A stretch of DNA of 64,000 bases from JAJPKK01 sp963824905. GTDB taxonomy: Bacteria > Pseudomonadota > Alphaproteobacteria > Rhizobiales > Xanthobacteraceae. Shown in pieces: positions 60,410-64,000 of the stretch (within the stretch, counting starts at the first letter, position 1; every line of letters begins with the position of its first letter). The notes below the pieces were generated by a model. It searched no databases. It was not told where the DNA came from and was given only the letters and a program-made list of their open reading frames with translations. The stretch covers positions 248,001 to 312,000 of the forward strand of contig CAWGRH010000011.1 in NCBI GenBank assembly GCA_963824905.1, read 5' to 3'. A program made the translations under genes and the position numbers.

Positions 60410-61222
60410 TCACCTGGCGCCCGCACGAAGCGCGGTCGGGGCAGGCTCCTTGAAGCGGTCGCACAGCGCCTGGCTCGCGGCGCGGAATAGGCCGAGGTCG
60501 CTGCCGACCGCGACGAATGTCGCGCCCCAATCGAGATAGCGGCGCGCATCGTCCTCCACGCCCGCCAGAATGCCGGCGGCCTTTCCCGCCGCGCGCGTCC
60601 GCGCGAAGATGTGGCGGATGGCGCCCTGCACCTCCGGATGATTGGCGTTGCCGAGATGGCCGAAGGCGGCGGCAAGGTCGGAGGGGCCGACGAACAGGCC
60701 GTCGACGCCGTCGACCGCCGCGATCTCGTCGACGGCACTGAGCCCCTGGCGGCTTTCGATCTGCAGCAACACGGCGATGTTCTCGTTGATGTCGGGGAAG
60801 TAGCCCGGCACGGTGCCGTACATGTTGCTGCGGTGCGCGACCGAGACGCCGCGGACACCTTCCGGCGGGTAGCGAGTCGAAGCGACCGCGCTGCGCGCCT
60901 GCTCCGCGGTTTCGACATAGGGCATCAGGAAATTATGGAAGCCGATGTCGAGGAGCCGCTTGATGATGACCGGCTCGTTCCACGGCGGCCGCACCACCGG
61001 CGCGCTCGGACTGCCCTTGAGCGCCATGAGCTGCGGCACGAAGGTGGTCACGTCGTTGGGCGAGTGTTCGCCGTCGAGCAGGATCCAGTCAAAACCGGCG
61101 ACCCCGAGTATCTCCGTCGTGATCGGACCGGCGAGCGAGGCCCAGCATCCGATCAGGCGCTTGCCGGCGCGGAGATCGGCGCGGAATTGATTGGGGAACG
61201 GTGTGTAGGGTTGTGTCGACAC
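60410..61222 (-). CDS. garL: 2-dehydro-3-deoxyglucarate aldolase (HpcH/HpaI family)
   Basis: Class II aldolase of 270 aa splitting 5-dehydro-4-deoxy- or 2-dehydro-3-deoxy-glucarate to pyruvate and tartronate semialdehyde. Very close to E. coli GarL: IGCWASLAGPITTEILGVAGFDWILLDGEHSPND, KGSPSAPVVRPPWNEPVIIKRLLDIGFHNFLMPYVET, RYPPEGVRGVSVAHRSNMYG, VGPSDLAAAFGHLGNANHPEVQ. The catalytic His of DGEH and the metal-binding Glu and Asp of IES and PSD are present. Start is GTG at 61222, preceded by GGAGG. The 56 bp to garD and 12 bp to gudP support one operon. Confidence 0.93.
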   Translation of the reverse strand: MSTQPYTPFPNQFRADLRAGKRLIGCWASLAGPITTEILGVAGFDWILLDGEHSPNDVTTFVPQLMALKGSPSAPVVRPPWNEPVIIKRLLDIGFHNFLMPYVETAEQARSAVASTRYPPEGVRGVSVAHRSNMYGTVPGYFPDINENIAVLLQIESRQGLSAVDEIAAVDGVDGLFVGPSDLAAAFGHLGNANHPEVQGAIRHIFARTRAAGKAAGILAGVEDDARRYLDWGATFVAVGSDLGLFRAASQALCDRFKEPAPTALRAGAR

Positions 61223-61234
61223 GATCGGCCTCCT

Positions 61235-62543
61235 TCAGCGCGCCGGGACGGCAAGGCCCGATGGCGCCCGCGAACGCCCCGTCGAGTGCGCGGCCAGATA
61301 GGCGATGATGCCCGAGAGGAGCGCGCAGGCCGCGAGGAAATAGAGCCCGGCCTCGAAGCTCCCGGTGACGTCCTTGATCCAGCCGACGATGAACGGGCCG
61401 ACATAGCCGCCCAAGATTGCCGATCGAGTTGACGAGCGCGATGCCGCCGGCAGCAGCCGTGCCGGTGAGAAATGCCGACGGCATCGGCCAGAATGCGGGC
61501 TTCGAGCCGTAAAGTCCGACCGTCGCAACCGACATGAAAACCAGCGCCAGGAACGAGCTGCCGAACAGCCCGGCACCGATGAGGCCCGCCGTGGCGAGCA
61601 GCGACGCCACGCAGAAGTGCCAGCGGCGCTCGTCCCGGCGGTCCGACGAGGCGCCCCACAGCAGCATGCCGATGGTGCCGATCGTGTAGGGAATGGCGGT
61701 CACGAGGCCGGTCATCATGTTCGACAGGCCGATGCCTTTGACGATCTGCGGCAGGAAGAAAGTGATGCCGTAGGTCGCCGTCACGATGGTGAAGTAGATG
61801 GCGGACAGCGCGAGCACGCGCCGGTCCATGAGGGCGCGGCCGAGGCTCATATGGCCGGCGCTCTCGATCTGGCGCCGCTCGCTTTGCAGCTGGGCCTCGA
61901 GCCAGTCGCGTTCCTCGGGCGCGAGCCAGGTGGCGACCGCCGGCCGATCGGTCATCAGCGCCAGGACGGCGAAGGCGAGCAGAATCGCCGGGATCGCCTC
62001 GATGATGAAGATCCACTGCCAGCCCGTGATCCCGAGCAGTCCGTCCATCTCGAGAATGGCACCGGAGACGATCGCCGCCACCGCATTCGAGCCCGGCACG
62101 GCGATGAACAGCGCCGAGATCACCCGCGCGCGGTAGGCTTTCGGGAACCAGTAGGTGAAATAGAGGATCATGCCGGGGAAGAAGCCGGCCTCGGCGACGC
62201 CGAGCAGGAATCGCAGCGTGAGGAAGCTCTTCGGTCCGGTGGCGAATGCCATGGCGGCGGAGACGAGGCCCCAGGTGATCATGATGCGCGCGATCCAGAC
62301 CCGCGCTCCGACCTTCTCGAGGATCACGTTGCTCGGCACCTCGAACAGGAAATAACCGAGGAAGAAGATTCCCGCGCCCCAGCCGAACACGTAGGGGCTG
62401 AGCCCCAGCTCCTTGTTCATGGTCAGCGCAGCGAAGCTGACATTGGTGCGGTCGATATAGGCGACGAAGTAGATGACGACGATCAAAGGCAGGAGGCGCC
62501 ACCCCACTTTCCTGATCGTCCGCTGCTCCAACGTCGGTGCCAT
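61235..62543 (-). CDS. gudP: MFS D-glucarate/galactarate transporter; frame broken near 61410
   Basis: Frame-repaired length 435 aa, about 12 spans. GudP/ExuT-type: KVGWRLLPLIVVIYFVAYIDRTNVSFAALTMNKELGLSPYVFGWGAGIFFLGYFLFEVPSN at the N-terminus and GAILEMDGLLGITGWQWIFIIEAIPAILLAF. After IALVNSIGNLG the reading changes to GYVGPFIVGWIKDVTGSF; one extra G in a G run near 61410 explains the 3n+1 length. Start MAPTLEQRTIRKVGWR at 62543 behind GGGAGAA. Lies between gudD and garL. The anionic-sugar porter type is clear; D-glucarate/galactarate specificity is from context. Confidence 0.85.
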
Positions 62544-62631
62544 GGCGATTCTCCCTAGGGTTATGATCTTGTCGTTCGCACAGTTGCTTGCGGCGCGGCG
62601 CTTGAAGACGCCCGGCCGTCGAAACGCCCGA

Positions 62632-63975
62632 TCAGCGCACCAGGCACGGACGCTTGTTGTCGAACCGCCAGCCGGGGATCAGGTACTGCATCGCCTGAGC
62701 GTCATCGCGCGCGCCGAGCGCGTGCTTTTCATAAAGCTGGTGCGCCGCCTCGATCTGCGCCATGTCGATCTCGACGCCGAGACCGGGCCGATCGGGCACG
62801 GCAATCTTGCCGCCTGCGATCTTGAGCGGCTCCTTGGTCAGGCGCTGCCCGTCCTGCCAGATCCAATGGGTGTCGATCGCAGTGATCTTGCCCGGCGCGG
62901 CCGCGGCGACATGGGTGAACATCGCGAGCGAAATGTCGAAATGATTGTTGGAGTGCGATCCCCAGGTGAGGCCCCACTCGCGGCACAGCTGGGCGACGCG
63001 CACCGAGCCCTGCATGGTCCAGAAATGCGGATCGGCCAGCGGAATGTCGACGGCGTGGAGCGCGATCGCGTGCCCCAGCTCGCGCCAATCGGTGGCGATC
63101 ATGTTGGTCGCGGTCGGAAGGCCGGTCGCGCGGCGGAACTCGGCCATCACCTCGCGGCCGGAGAAACCGTTCTCGGCACCACATGGGTCTTCCGCGTAGG
63201 CGAGCACGTGGTGCTGACCGCGGCAGAGGCGCACGGCCTCCGCGAGCGACCAGGCGCCGTTGGGATCGAGGGTGATGCGCGCGTCGGGAAAGCGCTGCGC
63301 CAGCGCGGTCACCGCCGCGATCTCCTGCTCGCCGGCGAGCACGCCGCCCTTGAGCTTGAAATCGTTGAAGCCGTAGCGGGCGTGCGCGGCCTCGGCGAGG
63401 CGAACCACCGCGTCCGGCGTCAGCGCCTCCTCGTGACGCAGGCGCAGCCAGTCGTCCTTGGCCTGCGTCGCCCCGAGATAGGGCAGATCGGTCTTGTTGC
63501 GATCGCCGATGTAGAACAGGTAGCCCAGCGTCTCGACGGCATCGCGCTGCTGGCCTTCTCCGAGCAGCGCGGCGACGGGCACGCCGAGGAACTGGCCCAG
63601 GAGATCGAGCAACGCCGCCTCGAGCGCCGTCACCGCATGGATGGTGGTGCGCAAGTCGAAGGTCTGCAGGCCGCGGCCGCCGGCATCGCGATCGGCGAAG
63701 CGGTCCCGCACATCGCGCAGGATGTTGTTGTAGGTGCCGATCGAGCGGCCGACGACCAGCGGCCGCGCGTCCTCGAGCGTCTGGCGGATGCGCGCGCCGC
63801 CGGGAACTTCGCCGACGCCGGTGTTGCCGGCATTGTCCTCGAGGATCACCACGTTGCGGGTGAAGAACGGGCCATGCGCGCCGCTCAAATTCAAGAGCAT
63901 GCTGTCATGACCGGCCACGGGGACGACCGTCATCGCGGTCACCACCGGCGGGCCCGACCCGGCCGCGAGCATCAT
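62632..63975 (-). CDS. gudD: D-glucarate dehydratase
   Basis: Enolase-superfamily enzyme of 447 aa converting D-glucarate (or idarate) to 5-dehydro-4-deoxyglucarate. Almost motif-for-motif with E. coli GudD: FKLKGGVLAGEQEIAAVTAL (catalytic KLK), ITLDPNGAWSL (metal Asp and Asn), AYAEDPCGAENGFSGREVMAEFRR, NMIATDW and WGSHSNNHFDISLAMF with the catalytic His; ends QYLIPGWRFDNKRPCLVR. Start at 63975 behind GGAGGA; a second ATG follows directly. First gene of the glucarate run within the window; no regulator is visible before the window ends. Confidence 0.95.
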   Translation of the reverse strand: MMLAAGSGPPVVTAMTVVPVAGHDSMLLNLSGAHGPFFTRNVVILEDNAGNTGVGEVPGGARIRQTLEDARPLVVGRSIGTYNNILRDVRDRFADRDAGGRGLQTFDLRTTIHAVTALEAALLDLLGQFLGVPVAALLGEGQQRDAVETLGYLFYIGDRNKTDLPYLGATQAKDDWLRLRHEEALTPDAVVRLAEAAHARYGFNDFKLKGGVLAGEQEIAAVTALAQRFPDARITLDPNGAWSLAEAVRLCRGQHHVLAYAEDPCGAENGFSGREVMAEFRRATGLPTATNMIATDWRELGHAIALHAVDIPLADPHFWTMQGSVRVAQLCREWGLTWGSHSNNHFDISLAMFTHVAAAAPGKITAIDTHWIWQDGQRLTKEPLKIAGGKIAVPDRPGLGVEIDMAQIEAAHQLYEKHALGARDDAQAMQYLIPGWRFDNKRPCLVR

Positions 63976-64000
63976 CCGTTTCCTCCCGGTCCCCGCGCCG

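Noticed and set aside
1..64000. tRNA, rRNA, integrase, transposase, attachment site or replication origin
   Set aside because: Looked for on both strands; nothing with adequate sequence support was found.

Overview
The window looks like a chromosome segment from a soil alphaproteobacterium of the Bradyrhizobium / Xanthobacteraceae neighbourhood (Hyphomicrobiales). Reasons: high GC by eye, many Tat-exported redox enzymes, a Cys-type periplasmic formate dehydrogenase with its DUF3305/DUF3306 accessory genes, a XoxF methanol dehydrogenase set, numerous periplasmic binding proteins, and short palindromic intergenic repeats of the kind common in that group. No rRNA, tRNA, CRISPR array, prophage or insertion sequence was seen.

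Layout. 1-4.9 kb: two tandem NHL-propeller proteins, a zinc-ribbon protein, an EVE protein, a VOC protein and a YafY/WYL regulator that shares a putative operator with the VOC gene. 5-8.9 kb: a cytochrome c, an Ig-like protein and a Tat flavoprotein in one likely operon. 9.1-20.3 kb: formate dehydrogenase (gamma, beta, alpha, Tat peptide, TorD-like chaperone, DUF3306, DUF3305, ligase-like protein) with a divergent Fe-S protein, a small membrane peptide and a Tat-exported oxalate decarboxylase. 20.3-28.4 kb: two more small hydrophobic peptides, then a cluster of three cupins, a complete ABC importer and an SMP-30 lactonase, substrate unknown. 28.7-34 kb: an isoquinoline-oxidoreductase-like molybdenum hydroxylase pair, a binding protein and a diguanylate cyclase. 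34.1-37.9 kb: an unusual PQQ dehydrogenase, a repeat array and an asparaginase-like protein. 37.9-39.1 kb: an oxalate/formate antiporter. 39.4-49.3 kb: the quinoprotein system around xoxFGJ with its associated binding protein, beta-propeller, CXXCW protein, SoxH-like hydrolase and SoxYZ-like carrier. 49.5-51.6 kb: Gfa and glutathione-dependent formaldehyde dehydrogenase, divergently transcribed. 51.7-58.6 kb: amidohydrolase, secreted protein, dienelactone hydrolase, NMT1-type binding protein, metallo-beta-lactamase-fold protein and MmgE/PrpD. 58.7-64 kb: a D-glucarate/galactarate operon (garD, garL, gudP, gudD).

How the genes may work together. Methanol can be oxidised in the periplasm by the lanthanide-type XoxF and its cytochrome. 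Formaldehyde can go through Gfa and FrmA to formylglutathione and then formate; no formylglutathione hydrolase was recognised here. Formate from this route or from oxalate decarboxylation can be oxidised by the periplasmic FDH, feeding the quinone pool. Oxalate decarboxylase and the FDH catalytic subunit both carry twin-arginine signals, so a periplasmic oxalate-to-formate-to-quinone chain is plausible.

Quality warning. Twelve single-base frame breaks occur in eleven otherwise intact genes, most of them apparent one-base insertions in short runs or GC-rich stretches. This pattern fits sequencing or assembly indels better than gene decay. Affected genes are given as one CDS spanning both frames, with the break position in the entry.
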